From NCBI GenBank assembly GCA_963922875.1, contig CAWUJH010000004.1, positions 124,001 to 188,000 on the forward strand: 64,000 nucleotides of DNA. Reading direction: 5' to 3'. Below, in pieces: positions 16,661 to 24,304 of this stretch (positions are counted from its first letter, which is position 1; the number at the start of each line of letters is the position of its first letter). The notes beneath the pieces are model-generated. The model had not been told where the DNA came from and ran no database searches. It saw nothing but the letters and a program-made list of their open reading frames with translations. The stretch comes from Ketobacter sp963922875 (GTDB taxonomy: Bacteria > Pseudomonadota > Gammaproteobacteria > Pseudomonadales > Ketobacteraceae). Made by a program: the position numbers and the translations under genes.

Positions 16661-17788
16661 TTAGATTTCGATTTCAACGTTACTAACAGGGGCGGAAATA
16701 CAGATTTGAATGACTTCTTCGTCAGCAGATGAGACTTCACCCGTAATGACGTTTCGAACCTGTCCAGATTTCTTTTTGCATTTACAGGTATAACAAATAC
16801 CCATGCGACATCCCGCTGTAGGTGTTAGGCCGGCCGCTTCTGCCATGTCGAGCAGGGTGCCGGGCTTGTCAGTTGAGGTTTCAACAGCGCTTTTTGAGAA
16901 ATTGATAGTCACAGGGTCTCCCGCAATGACTTTAATGGGCGGTAAGCCAAAAGCTTCTTCACGCACATTGCCCAGATCAAAACCGGCTTCAGCCAATAGG
17001 GATTTTGCAATTTCACGAAATGGGTGCGGCCCGCAAATATAGATCACAGCTGGTTTGGACTTAAGTAATGCTTCGATGTGATCTTTGCAAATAGGGCTTT
17101 GCGGCAGCGCCTGCTTTGTCTTACTTTTTTCGTAACTGGCAATAAAGTGAGTGGTCAGGTTGGATTCACTTTTGGCCATGGCGCCTAGTTCACCACCAAA
17201 AATAAAATCTTTTTGGGTGTTCGAAAAATACAACAAATCGGCCTTGATCGGCATGCCTCTGCCATTTAGCCAGCGCAACTGAGACATGATGGGCGTGATG
17301 CCCGATCCCGCAGCTATATAGGCCACTGATTCGCGAAGAGACGGCTCTAATACAAACTCTCCTTGTGCTTGTGACAAAACAACGATGTCACCTTGTTTCA
17401 GGTTTTCATGCATCCAAGGTGTGATTCGGCCATCACCCACTTTTTTCACCGTGATAGAAATTCTGCCGTCTTGTTGCCATTGCCTGGGTGAAGAAGAAAT
17501 TGTAAAGGTGCGAGTGTGGAGAGCGCCATTAACCGACATGGTGATTTGGACGTGCTGACCGGCAACAAATCCTTTCCAACGCTTGTTGGGACTCATAACC
17601 CAGGTTTTGGTATCTGCTGTTTCGTCGATAACTTCCAGTATTCTTGCTTTGCACTGAGTTGTAGACCACATGGGGTCTATGCCTTCCACCAGGTATTCGA
17701 AATAATCACCGGCCCGATCGAAGTTAAACAAGCTGCTATTAACCCAGGTTTTTGCTTTGTTGATTAATGTGGTGTTGCTAGAGTGCAT
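16661..17788 (-). CDS. desC: ferredoxin-NAD(P) reductase partner of the desaturase (DesC-like)
   Basis: Electron donor for the desaturase. The 375-aa chain has a flavin-binding barrel (about 45-150, HTRTFTISSSPRQW), an NAD-binding part (about 155-270, AAGSGITPIMSQLRWL and ICGPHPF) and a plant-type 2Fe-2S domain at the C-terminus (CRMGICYTCKC plus a last Cys in QICISAP). AGCAGGAG precedes the ATG. It is the first gene of the desC-desB transcript. A palindromic site typical of DesT/FabR-type repressors lies 25 bp upstream. Confidence 0.9.
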   Translation of the reverse strand: MHSSNTTLINKAKTWVNSSLFNFDRAGDYFEYLVEGIDPMWSTTQCKARILEVIDETADTKTWVMSPNKRWKGFVAGQHVQITMSVNGALHTRTFTISSSPRQWQQDGRISITVKKVGDGRITPWMHENLKQGDIVVLSQAQGEFVLEPSLRESVAYIAAGSGITPIMSQLRWLNGRGMPIKADLLYFSNTQKDFIFGGELGAMAKSESNLTTHFIASYEKSKTKQALPQSPICKDHIEALLKSKPAVIYICGPHPFREIAKSLLAEAGFDLGNVREEAFGLPPIKVIAGDPVTINFSKSAVETSTDKPGTLLDMAEAAGLTPTAGCRMGICYTCKCKKKSGQVRNVITGEVSSADEEVIQICISAPVSNVEIEI

Positions 17789-17812
17789 AGCTGTAGCTCC
17801 TGCTAATATTAT

Positions 17813-17828
17813 GTGAACAAGTGTGCAC
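17813..17828. promoter_or_regulatory. DesT/FabR-like operator 1 (desC side)
   Basis: GTGAACAAGTGTGCAC is an imperfect palindrome (6 of 8 pairs) with the half-site GTGNACA. It sits immediately upstream (in transcription sense) of a CATAAT -10-like box for desC on the minus strand, so a bound repressor would block RNA polymerase. Confidence 0.5.
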
Positions 17829-17921
17829 CACGACAGGAACGGATGTCAACGTTAAATTATTCTATATTTTAATGTCCGTTAAAAACTATTTATAAAACAA
17901 CAAGATATATACATTTAGTTA

Positions 17922-17937
17922 GTGTTCATATGTAAAC
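17922..17937. promoter_or_regulatory. DesT/FabR-like operator 2 (regulator side)
   Basis: GTGTTCATATGTAAAC has the same 16-bp geometry as operator 1, with half-sites GTGTTCA and GTTTACA. It is weaker as a palindrome. Being closer to the regulator gene, it may serve autoregulation. Confidence 0.35.
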
Positions 17938-17957
17938 CTAAAGTTATCGGAGGAGTG

Positions 17958-18038
17958 ATGTTCGATGAAGTGGCAAGGTGGTTATTTAAACAGTATGCTG
18001 GCTTTATACCCTGGGCTGGGAGTACAATTGAGCACTGA
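17958..18038 (+). CDS. possible 26-aa leader peptide upstream of the DesT-like regulator
   Basis: ATG 17958 is preceded by GGAGGAG, the strongest ribosome site in this part of the window, although it is close (2-4 bases). The ORF gives 26 residues with a hydrophobic/aromatic middle (WLFKQYAGFIPWAG) and stops at TGA 18038. It starts 21 bp after operator 2 and ends 120 bp before the regulator ATG, which itself lacks a good ribosome site. Homology is unknown. Confidence 0.3.
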   Translation: MFDEVARWLFKQYAGFIPWAGSTIEH

Positions 18039-18158
18039 TTAACGTGAAATGCTAAAATTGCGTTGAAAAAGCTCAAAAATGTTTCGTTTTTGGGCAGTCG
18101 ATGCCATAAGCGGTCAATCGCCAATGGCAAGCCAATCAAGATATGGTCATAAAATTAA

Positions 18159-18782
18159 ATGAATAACCGTCAAGAACGGAAATTACAAACCCGTCAATCT
18201 TTAATGAATGCTGCACTTGAATGGGTAGAAGAGGGCCAACACTTTTCCAGTTTGAGCATTAGAGAGGTTGCCAAGCGGGCCGGTGTTGTTCCTACTGCAT
18301 TCTACAGGCATTTTAAAGATCTAGATGAACTGGCGTTGAATCTGGTAGATCAGCTAAGCCTCGTTTTACGGCAGTTGATGCGGGAGGTTAGAAACAATCG
18401 AGAGTCTCCGACGCACATTATTCGTGAGTCAGTATCCCAATATTTTGATTATGTAATGCGACAAAAAGTAATGTTCTTATTTATGTCGCAGTCATTAACT
18501 GGGGGTACTAAGGTTATTCGTCAGGCGATTCGGAGCGAACTCATGTTTTTCGCCAAAGAGCTGGTTGCTGATCTACAGAGAATGAATTTACTGACGAATC
18601 TTGACCAAAGAACCATGGAAAATGTGGCCGATCTGACTATATCGATTATGGCTTATTCCACCATCAGGTTTTTAGATGCTATGGAGGATGGCAGTCAGGT
18701 TCGCAGCGAATTTGAGGCTCAAATAGTCCAGCAGTTGCAGCTGGTATTTATTGGTGCTATCGCTTGGAAACCGAAGCAGTAA
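18159..18782 (+). CDS. desT: TetR-family regulator of unsaturated fatty acid synthesis (DesT/FabR-like)
   Basis: 207 aa. The N-terminal helix-turn-helix (about 12-60) includes SIREVAKRAGVVPTAFYRHFKDLDEL; the VVPTAFYRHF recognition helix is the hallmark of FabR and DesT, which sense the balance of saturated and unsaturated acyl-CoA or acyl-ACP. The rest is a helical ligand domain. It is divergent from desC-desB with two matching palindromes between, so repression of the desaturase is the likely role. The ATG has no clear ribosome site; no other start fits. Confidence 0.88.
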   Translation: MNNRQERKLQTRQSLMNAALEWVEEGQHFSSLSIREVAKRAGVVPTAFYRHFKDLDELALNLVDQLSLVLRQLMREVRNNRESPTHIIRESVSQYFDYVMRQKVMFLFMSQSLTGGTKVIRQAIRSELMFFAKELVADLQRMNLLTNLDQRTMENVADLTISIMAYSTIRFLDAMEDGSQVRSEFEAQIVQQLQLVFIGAIAWKPKQ

Positions 18783-18814
18783 AACGAATTTCAGGGCTCC
18801 CTTTTAGATAGTCG

Positions 18815-20689
18815 CTATTTGCTAATGGTAATATTGACTTTGGACTTTAGCGCCTGGGTGGTTTCATTGTCGTATTGCTCCACTCTGTTTCTACCCAGAG
18901 CTTTGGCAAGATAAAGTGCCTTGTCAGCATTGGATATGATCCCCTCCAAAGTTGGAGAGTCTTCTGGTCGACAGGTTGCAACACCGATACTTATGGTCAC
19001 AGGTATCTGACGGTCACCTACAATAAAATGTAAACTCTCGATATTGCTGCGTATTTTCTCTGCCCATTTTTTTGCTTCCTGTTCTTCAGTGTCAGGTATT
19101 AAGACACAGAATTCCTCGCCGCCATATCGGGCAACATTCGCATTGCATTCTGCTACGGTACTTCTGATGGTCCGCGCTACTTTAACTAAGCAGCGATCTC
19201 CTGTTTGGTGTCCGTAGGTATCATTGAATATTTTGAAGTGATCTATATCCATTAGCATTACCGTTAGGTAGCTTGGAGTGCTGTTGTGGTGAGCCAGTAG
19301 TTCTGTCAGCGTTCTATCAAGAAAGCGGCGGTTACGTAATCCAGTTAGCTGGTCTGTATCGCTGAGGCGTTCTAACTTTTGATTGAGTAATTCTAAATCT
19401 TGCGTTCGTTGTTGGACTCTAAGTTCAAGGGATTCCGTCGCCTTTTTCTGGACTTCCAGGGCGTGCTCTTGAGCAAATCGAAGCGCACGCTCATTCTTCA
19501 GTGCTTCTTCTTGAGCTTCAAAGCGCATGCGACGTTCCTGGTTTATTCTTTCTGCCAGGGCAAAGGATAACAGCATCACTTCCAGGGCCGAGCCAAACTG
19601 TGTGGCGTAATCCGTCCAGAGATTCTTTGGCAGAATATTATTCTTATTCAGTGCCAATATTAAACCGCCCAATAGTAGAACACTCCATGCGATGGAATAA
19701 TATTTTGCAGAAAGGCCGCCAGAGTACCAATGATAGAATCCCATTGAGACCCCGTAAATGCACGCGGTACAGGCGAATCCTATGACTACAAGAATAACTG
19801 AACTGTAAGGTAGCAGGAAAGCCATTGCCACTAATAGAATACTGCCGACCAAAATAAAGGAGGTTATTTTGCCCGTAATGCCTTTGCTCATATTAATGTT
19901 CAAAAAGCTTTGCGTGAAGATGCTGCCAAAAAAGACGGCAAGAGTAAGGAACACTAAGATGGCTCGGTCATTCCACTGAGTGGCGTTGGGCCACAAATAT
20001 TGAAAAGCAAAACCGTTTAAACTGGCTAAAAAAGTAGGCATGCAAATAACAAACATGACGTAGTAGATGTAGTTTCTTTCACCTACAGCTAGATAGACAA
20101 ATAGGTTGTACAGGGCCATTACGAACATAATTCCAAAATACATTCCATGGATCAGAGTGTTGGTGCGGTCCATGTCATAGAAGTAGTTCGCTTCCCATAA
20201 CTGTATAGGGACTTGAATTGAGCTAGAGCTTTTTACCTTGATATAGATATCAAGAGTTTCATGGGGCTGCCATCTTAACGGGACTACAAAGTTTCGATGA
20301 TCGACGGGGCGCAGCCTAAAAGGCTGTTTGTCACCCAGCTGAAAATGTTTTTTCTGATCGTCGCTAACGATAAAAATTTCGACGTAATCAAGTACAGGGT
20401 AACTGATTTCCAGGAGCCGCTCTGCAGGAGAGCTTTGTGGATTATTTAGGGATAACTTTAACCACCAGCGAGAATCGCTGTAGCCCTGATTGAATGTGTG
20501 GCGGTCGTGAGGCTGCCACTGAGAAACGTTGAGTTTTTGTACGTCTTCAAAGTCGTAGTTGTACTCAGCGTCTTCTAAAAACACTAATTTGTCAGCGAGC
20601 GACATCAACGGATCGGCAGATGACAGGGTCACTGGGCTTGCTGCTAGCTGAGAACTGATAAACAAGCAAAATATAAGAATACGAGGCAT
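18815..20689 (-). CDS. 7TM-DISM membrane diguanylate cyclase
   Basis: About 624 aa. A signal peptide (residues 1-18, ending in SSQLAAS) is followed by a periplasmic 7TMR-DISM extracellular domain (about 25-160), seven hydrophobic helices (about 175-375), a coiled coil (about 385-440) and a GGDEF domain (about 445-610). The active site reads GGEEF at 523-527, so it should make cyclic di-GMP; no EAL domain is present and I see no RxxD inhibitory site. I chose ATG 20689; the frame also starts at TTG 20701. Neither has a good ribosome site. The periplasmic ligand is unknown. Confidence 0.9.
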   Translation of the reverse strand: MPRILIFCLFISSQLAASPVTLSSADPLMSLADKLVFLEDAEYNYDFEDVQKLNVSQWQPHDRHTFNQGYSDSRWWLKLSLNNPQSSPAERLLEISYPVLDYVEIFIVSDDQKKHFQLGDKQPFRLRPVDHRNFVVPLRWQPHETLDIYIKVKSSSSIQVPIQLWEANYFYDMDRTNTLIHGMYFGIMFVMALYNLFVYLAVGERNYIYYVMFVICMPTFLASLNGFAFQYLWPNATQWNDRAILVFLTLAVFFGSIFTQSFLNINMSKGITGKITSFILVGSILLVAMAFLLPYSSVILVVIGFACTACIYGVSMGFYHWYSGGLSAKYYSIAWSVLLLGGLILALNKNNILPKNLWTDYATQFGSALEVMLLSFALAERINQERRMRFEAQEEALKNERALRFAQEHALEVQKKATESLELRVQQRTQDLELLNQKLERLSDTDQLTGLRNRRFLDRTLTELLAHHNSTPSYLTVMLMDIDHFKIFNDTYGHQTGDRCLVKVARTIRSTVAECNANVARYGGEEFCVLIPDTEEQEAKKWAEKIRSNIESLHFIVGDRQIPVTISIGVATCRPEDSPTLEGIISNADKALYLAKALGRNRVEQYDNETTQALKSKVNITISK

Positions 20690-20701
20690 TTGTGGGTACA
20701 A

Positions 20702-20955
20702 CTTTACATAGCTTTCTTACTTCGCGATATTTATGAAAGCTTAGCCTATCTTGAGAGATTTCACTCAACTTCAGATGGTTTTCGATAAATCACAGATTTG
20801 TAACGAATTTATGAGAGTCTGTGGTTCTTGATGTAATGAATTAGTCGCTATGAGTTAGTTTTCCGTTTAATCCTGTGTGAAGCGCTGTTAATGATGTCTT
20901 AAGTGCCTTTATTATCGAGCTAAGCCTTAACAACAATAAAAATAAAGGTAAGCGT
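20702..20955. other. non-coding stretch upstream of the 41-aa ORF
   Basis: AT-rich spacer between the divergent cyclase gene and the 41-aa ORF. I see no gene, strong hairpin or repeat here; it should hold promoters for both sides. Confidence 0.4.
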
Positions 20956-21081
20956 ATGAAGTGGTTAAAATTGACAGTAGTGTTTCTGGCGTTGGCGTTC
21001 ATCGTTTTACGTGGCTTTTATGGGCTAGCGGTCGCATCCTCAGGTCAGAAGGCTGGAGATAGCAATGAAACCCACGCCTAA
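20956..21081 (+). CDS. putative 41-aa single-pass membrane protein
   Basis: Short ORF with ATG 20956 and AAAGGT 7 bases upstream. Order: two lysines near the start (MKWLK), one hydrophobic helix (about 6-18, LTVVFLALAFIVL), an arginine, a second apolar stretch, then a hydrophilic tail ending ETHA. This is the shape of a small inner-membrane protein or a short exported peptide. It ends 98 bp before xerD; a promoter between them suggests a separate transcript. Family unknown. Confidence 0.5.
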   Translation: MKWLKLTVVFLALAFIVLRGFYGLAVASSGQKAGDSNETHA

Positions 21082-21110
21082 CCCATGCCTAGTGAATGTT
21101 GCATTCTGGG

Positions 21111-21139
21111 CTGTCAGAGGGATCAAATTGGCATACACT
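21111..21139 (+). promoter_or_regulatory. candidate sigma-70 promoter for xerD
   Basis: CTGTCA (21111-21116), 17-bp spacer, TACACT (21134-21139), 4 of 6 matches in each box, 40 bp before the xerD start. Confidence 0.4.
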
Positions 21140-21179
21140 ATTGTTTAGATTGAAAAACCAGTAACAATAGGAAGTCTCA

Positions 21180-22100
21180 GTGTCAAGCAAGCTAACCCTG
21201 GATCTACCTCCATCTCTGATGGTGGTAGATCAGTATATCGATAACTGTTGGCTGGAGCGTGGTTTGAGTGCCAATAGCCTAGCGGCTTACCGGCGGGATC
21301 TGACAGGTTTTTCTCACTGGTTAGCTGAAATTGGCGTGAACTCGTTGTTGGATGTCGATAGCTTGAGCATGAATCAATATTTAGCCCACCGTTTTAAAAT
21401 GGCTTATAGTGTGCGCTCCACCCAGCGGTTTTTGTCTACTATTCGAGGGTTTTATCAGTACTGTCTGCGCGAGAGTCTTGTTAGCAAGGATCCAACTCTT
21501 ATTATTGAAAGCCCGAAAACCGGCCGGTCCTTACCCGTTGCCCTAAGTGAGTCTGATGTGGAAAAGCTCTTGGCTGCTCCCGATTGTGGCGAGGACATCG
21601 GCTTGCGGGATAGGGTAATGTTAGAAGTGCTGTATGCCTGCGGTCTTAGAGTGAGTGAACTCGTAGGCCTCAAAGTTCACGATATTAATATGCGGCAGGG
21701 TGTAGTGCGTTTAATGGGAAAAGGGGCGAAAGAGCGGCTGGTGCCACTGGGCGAAGAAGCCTTGGTGTGGTTAGCCAGGTACATGAAAGCCGGGCGGGCG
21801 CAATTGTTGAAAAACCCTGATTCCGATGTGTTGTTTCCAAGCTTGCGCGGTGAGATGATGACCAGGCAAACTTTTTGGCATAGGATTAAGCACTATGTAG
21901 TGGTGGCGGGGATACGAGGGAAAATTTCTCCCCACACCTTGCGGCATGCATTTGCAACACATTTGCTCAATCATGGAGCCGATTTGCGGGTTGTTCAATT
22001 GCTACTAGGTCATAGCGACCTGTCCACGACACAAATTTATACCCATGTGGCAAATCAGCGGTTACAAAGTTTACATCGGGAACATCATCCGCGGGGTTGA
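21180..22100 (+). CDS. xerD: site-specific tyrosine recombinase XerD
   Basis: With XerC it resolves chromosome dimers at dif under FtsK control. The 306-aa product has the SAM-like core-binding domain (about 12-95, QYIDNCWLERGLSANSLAAYRRDL) and the catalytic domain with GLRVSELVGL (first Arg), HTLRHAFATHLLNHGADLR, LLGHSDLSTTQIYTHV and catalytic Tyr287. The start is GTG with AGGAAG 6 bases upstream. It is followed by dsbC, as in E. coli and Pseudomonas. Confidence 0.97.
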   Translation: MSSKLTLDLPPSLMVVDQYIDNCWLERGLSANSLAAYRRDLTGFSHWLAEIGVNSLLDVDSLSMNQYLAHRFKMAYSVRSTQRFLSTIRGFYQYCLRESLVSKDPTLIIESPKTGRSLPVALSESDVEKLLAAPDCGEDIGLRDRVMLEVLYACGLRVSELVGLKVHDINMRQGVVRLMGKGAKERLVPLGEEALVWLARYMKAGRAQLLKNPDSDVLFPSLRGEMMTRQTFWHRIKHYVVVAGIRGKISPHTLRHAFATHLLNHGADLRVVQLLLGHSDLSTTQIYTHVANQRLQSLHREHHPRG

Positions 22101-22128
22101 AGGCTATAGTTGATTGGCCAGAATCACG

Positions 22129-22155
22129 GGAACTTGTTCCTCAAAATAGGTCTAA
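22129..22155 (+). promoter_or_regulatory. sigma-E type promoter of dsbC
   Basis: GGAACTT (22129-22135), 15-bp spacer, TCTAA (22151-22155): an almost ideal extracytoplasmic sigma-E/AlgU promoter. The start of transcription would fall at about 22161, so the first dsbC ATG (22168) would have a leader of only a few bases and ATG 22186 a normal one. Confidence 0.65.
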
Positions 22156-22167
22156 GGCTACATTGGA

Positions 22168-22971
22168 ATGAATAGAGACAGATTGATGAATCATTATAAG
22201 TTTTTGATTGTTTTATTGGTTGCTGTTTTGTCAGCGGCGAACACAACAGCAGCAGATGCAGCTAAGAGTGCTGCAAACAACTCTACTACTCAGTCCAGTG
22301 AAGCGTTGGCCGCATTTAAAGAGCGCATGATGCAGGCGTTTCCCCAGTTCGGTGTGCAAGATGTGAGTTCTACCTCGGTTTCTAACGTGTACCAGGTGGA
22401 GCTTAAGACCGGGGAGCTGCTTTATTTGACCAGTGATGGGCGTCATATATTTTCTGGCGATTTGATGCGCATTGAAAACACCGGCATTGTTAATGTCAGT
22501 GAGGAATGGCGTAGCGAACGCAGAATTGAAGGGCTTAAAGGCTTGGAAGACAAGGATCTAGTGGTTTACCCCGCAAAAGGCTCCCCAAAGGGTGAAGTGA
22601 TTGTGTTTACCGATGTTAGTTGCGGCTATTGCCGCAAGTTTCACTCTGAAATTCCACAATTGAATGCACAAGGGATTACGGTGAAATACGCCGCCTGGCC
22701 TCGTTACGGGTTGAACTCTGCTGCCGGGAAGACGATGGTAAATATCTGGTGTGCAAAAGATCGCGAAACGGCTATGGACGAGGCAAAACATAGTAAGGAA
22801 GTAGCGGCTCCCGCTGGAAAAGTCTGTGACCAGCAGGTGGTAGAAGACCAAATAACTTTAGGGCAGACGCTGGGAATAAGAGGTACACCTGCCGTATTCA
22901 GCATGGATGGTAAGCAACTTGGCGGCTATGTGCCCGCCAATAAGTTAGTGGAGCAGCTTGTTGCGAAATAA
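22168..22971 (+). CDS. dsbC: thiol:disulfide interchange protein DsbC
   Basis: Periplasmic disulfide isomerase that corrects wrong disulfides. The product (267 aa from ATG 22168) has a signal peptide (hydrophobic FLIVLLVAVLS, cleavage near TAADA), an N-terminal dimerisation domain (about 45-110) and a thioredoxin fold with the active site CGYC at 152-155, plus RGTPAVF carrying the cis-proline. A start at ATG 22186 would keep the signal peptide and would suit the sigma-E promoter just upstream. It follows xerD by 67 bp. The gene is likely induced by envelope stress. Confidence 0.95.
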   Translation: MNRDRLMNHYKFLIVLLVAVLSAANTTAADAAKSAANNSTTQSSEALAAFKERMMQAFPQFGVQDVSSTSVSNVYQVELKTGELLYLTSDGRHIFSGDLMRIENTGIVNVSEEWRSERRIEGLKGLEDKDLVVYPAKGSPKGEVIVFTDVSCGYCRKFHSEIPQLNAQGITVKYAAWPRYGLNSAAGKTMVNIWCAKDRETAMDEAKHSKEVAAPAGKVCDQQVVEDQITLGQTLGIRGTPAVFSMDGKQLGGYVPANKLVEQLVAK

Positions 22972-23058
22972 ACTTTGGCCGCTGTCGTAAACTATCTTTT
23001 TGATCCTCGATTGACGAACCTTGCACATAACAGTATCGTTCACAGTCTTTAATTCTAG

Positions 23059-23086
23059 AGCCATGTTAGCTTTTACTAACATGGCT
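23059..23086 (+). terminator. strong hairpin between dsbC and alaC
   Basis: AGCCATGTTAG (23059-23069) and CTAACATGGCT (23076-23086) form a perfect 11-bp stem with a 6-nt loop. No T-run follows on either strand, so it is either a weak terminator for dsbC or an RNA element ahead of alaC, whose start is 37 bp downstream. Confidence 0.45.
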
Positions 23087-23122
23087 GGGTAGAGGGCTGT
23101 TAAATGATGCGTGGTTTTTTAA

Positions 23123-24295
23123 GTGACTGAATTCGAAAGAATAAAACGTCTTCCGCCCTACGTATTCAACATTGTTGGTGAACTAAAGCAGGAAGCCCGA
23201 AGCCGCGGTGAGGATATCATCGATTTTGGTATGGGCAATCCGGATCAACCAACGCCTCCCCACATTGTAGAGAAACTCGTGGAAACGGTGCGTAGAGGGG
23301 ATACTCACCGTTATTCTCAGTCCAAAGGTATCCCGCGGTTACGCAAGGCTATATGTTCCTGGTACCAAAATCGTTACTCGGTGACTTTGGACCCTGAGCA
23401 AGAAGCCATAGTGACGATCGGTTCCAAAGAAGGTTTAGCGCATTTGGCTTTGGCCACCATGGGGATCGGAGATACTGTGCTGGTGCCTAACCCTTCGTAT
23501 CCTATACATCCCTATGGGTTCGTTATTGCAGGAGCCGATATCCGCCATGTTCCCTTGCGCGACGACGTGGATTTTTTTGCTGAACTGGAGAAGGCCATAA
23601 GGGAGAGCTGGCCGAAGCCTAAAATGTTAGTGTTGAATTTCCCCGGTAATCCTACGGCTCACTGCGTCGACTTGACTTTTTTTGAGAGGATTGTCGCGAT
23701 CTGTAAGGAACATAATATTTGGGTTGTACAGGATTTGGCCTACGCGGATATCGTTTTTGATGGTTATCAGGCACCGTCCATAATGCAGGTGCCAGGCGCA
23801 AAAGAGATCGCTGTCGAGTTTTTTAGTTTGTCAAAAAGCTATAATATGCCCGGTTGGCGAGTAGGTTTTTGTGTGGGTAACGCGGAGCTTATTGCGGCGT
23901 TGGCGCGTATTAAATCCTACCTCGACTATGGTACTTTCACCCCGATTCAGGTGGCGGCGATTGCCGCGTTAGAAGGTGACCAGAGTTGTGTAACGGAAAT
24001 TTGTGAACGTTATCGTCAGCGCCGTGACGTGCTGTGCGAGGGGCTCAATAGCCTGGGTTGGCCGGTAGTACCGCCGAAAGCGACTATGTTCGTATGGGCG
24101 AAAATTCCGGAACCCTATTTGGCCATGGGTTCTTTGGAATTCAGCAAGTGGTTGCTAAAAGAAGCGAATGTAGCTGTCTCGCCCGGCGTAGGATTTGGGG
24201 CCTATGGTGACGATTCGGTACGATTTGCACTAATAGAAAATGAACAACGAACCCGACAGGCCATCCGTGGTATTCGGCGTGCATTTAGACAGTAG
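23123..24295 (+). CDS. alaC: alanine transaminase AlaC (class I aminotransferase)
   Basis: PLP enzyme that interconverts pyruvate/glutamate and alanine/2-oxoglutarate. The 390-aa product follows E. coli AlaC along its length: RLPPYVFNIVGELKQEAR, DFGMGNPDQPTPPHIVEKL, VPNPSYPIHPYG, NFPGNPTAHCV, SLSKSYNMPGWRVGF (PLP lysine) and FALIENEQRTRQAIRGI. The start is GTG because a stop codon directly precedes it in frame; no ribosome site is visible. It lies 9 bp before hom, so alaC-hom-thrC may share a transcript of amino-acid synthesis. Confidence 0.93.
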   Translation: MTEFERIKRLPPYVFNIVGELKQEARSRGEDIIDFGMGNPDQPTPPHIVEKLVETVRRGDTHRYSQSKGIPRLRKAICSWYQNRYSVTLDPEQEAIVTIGSKEGLAHLALATMGIGDTVLVPNPSYPIHPYGFVIAGADIRHVPLRDDVDFFAELEKAIRESWPKPKMLVLNFPGNPTAHCVDLTFFERIVAICKEHNIWVVQDLAYADIVFDGYQAPSIMQVPGAKEIAVEFFSLSKSYNMPGWRVGFCVGNAELIAALARIKSYLDYGTFTPIQVAAIAALEGDQSCVTEICERYRQRRDVLCEGLNSLGWPVVPPKATMFVWAKIPEPYLAMGSLEFSKWLLKEANVAVSPGVGFGAYGDDSVRFALIENEQRTRQAIRGIRRAFRQ

Positions 24296-24304
24296 AGGTG
24301 AATT

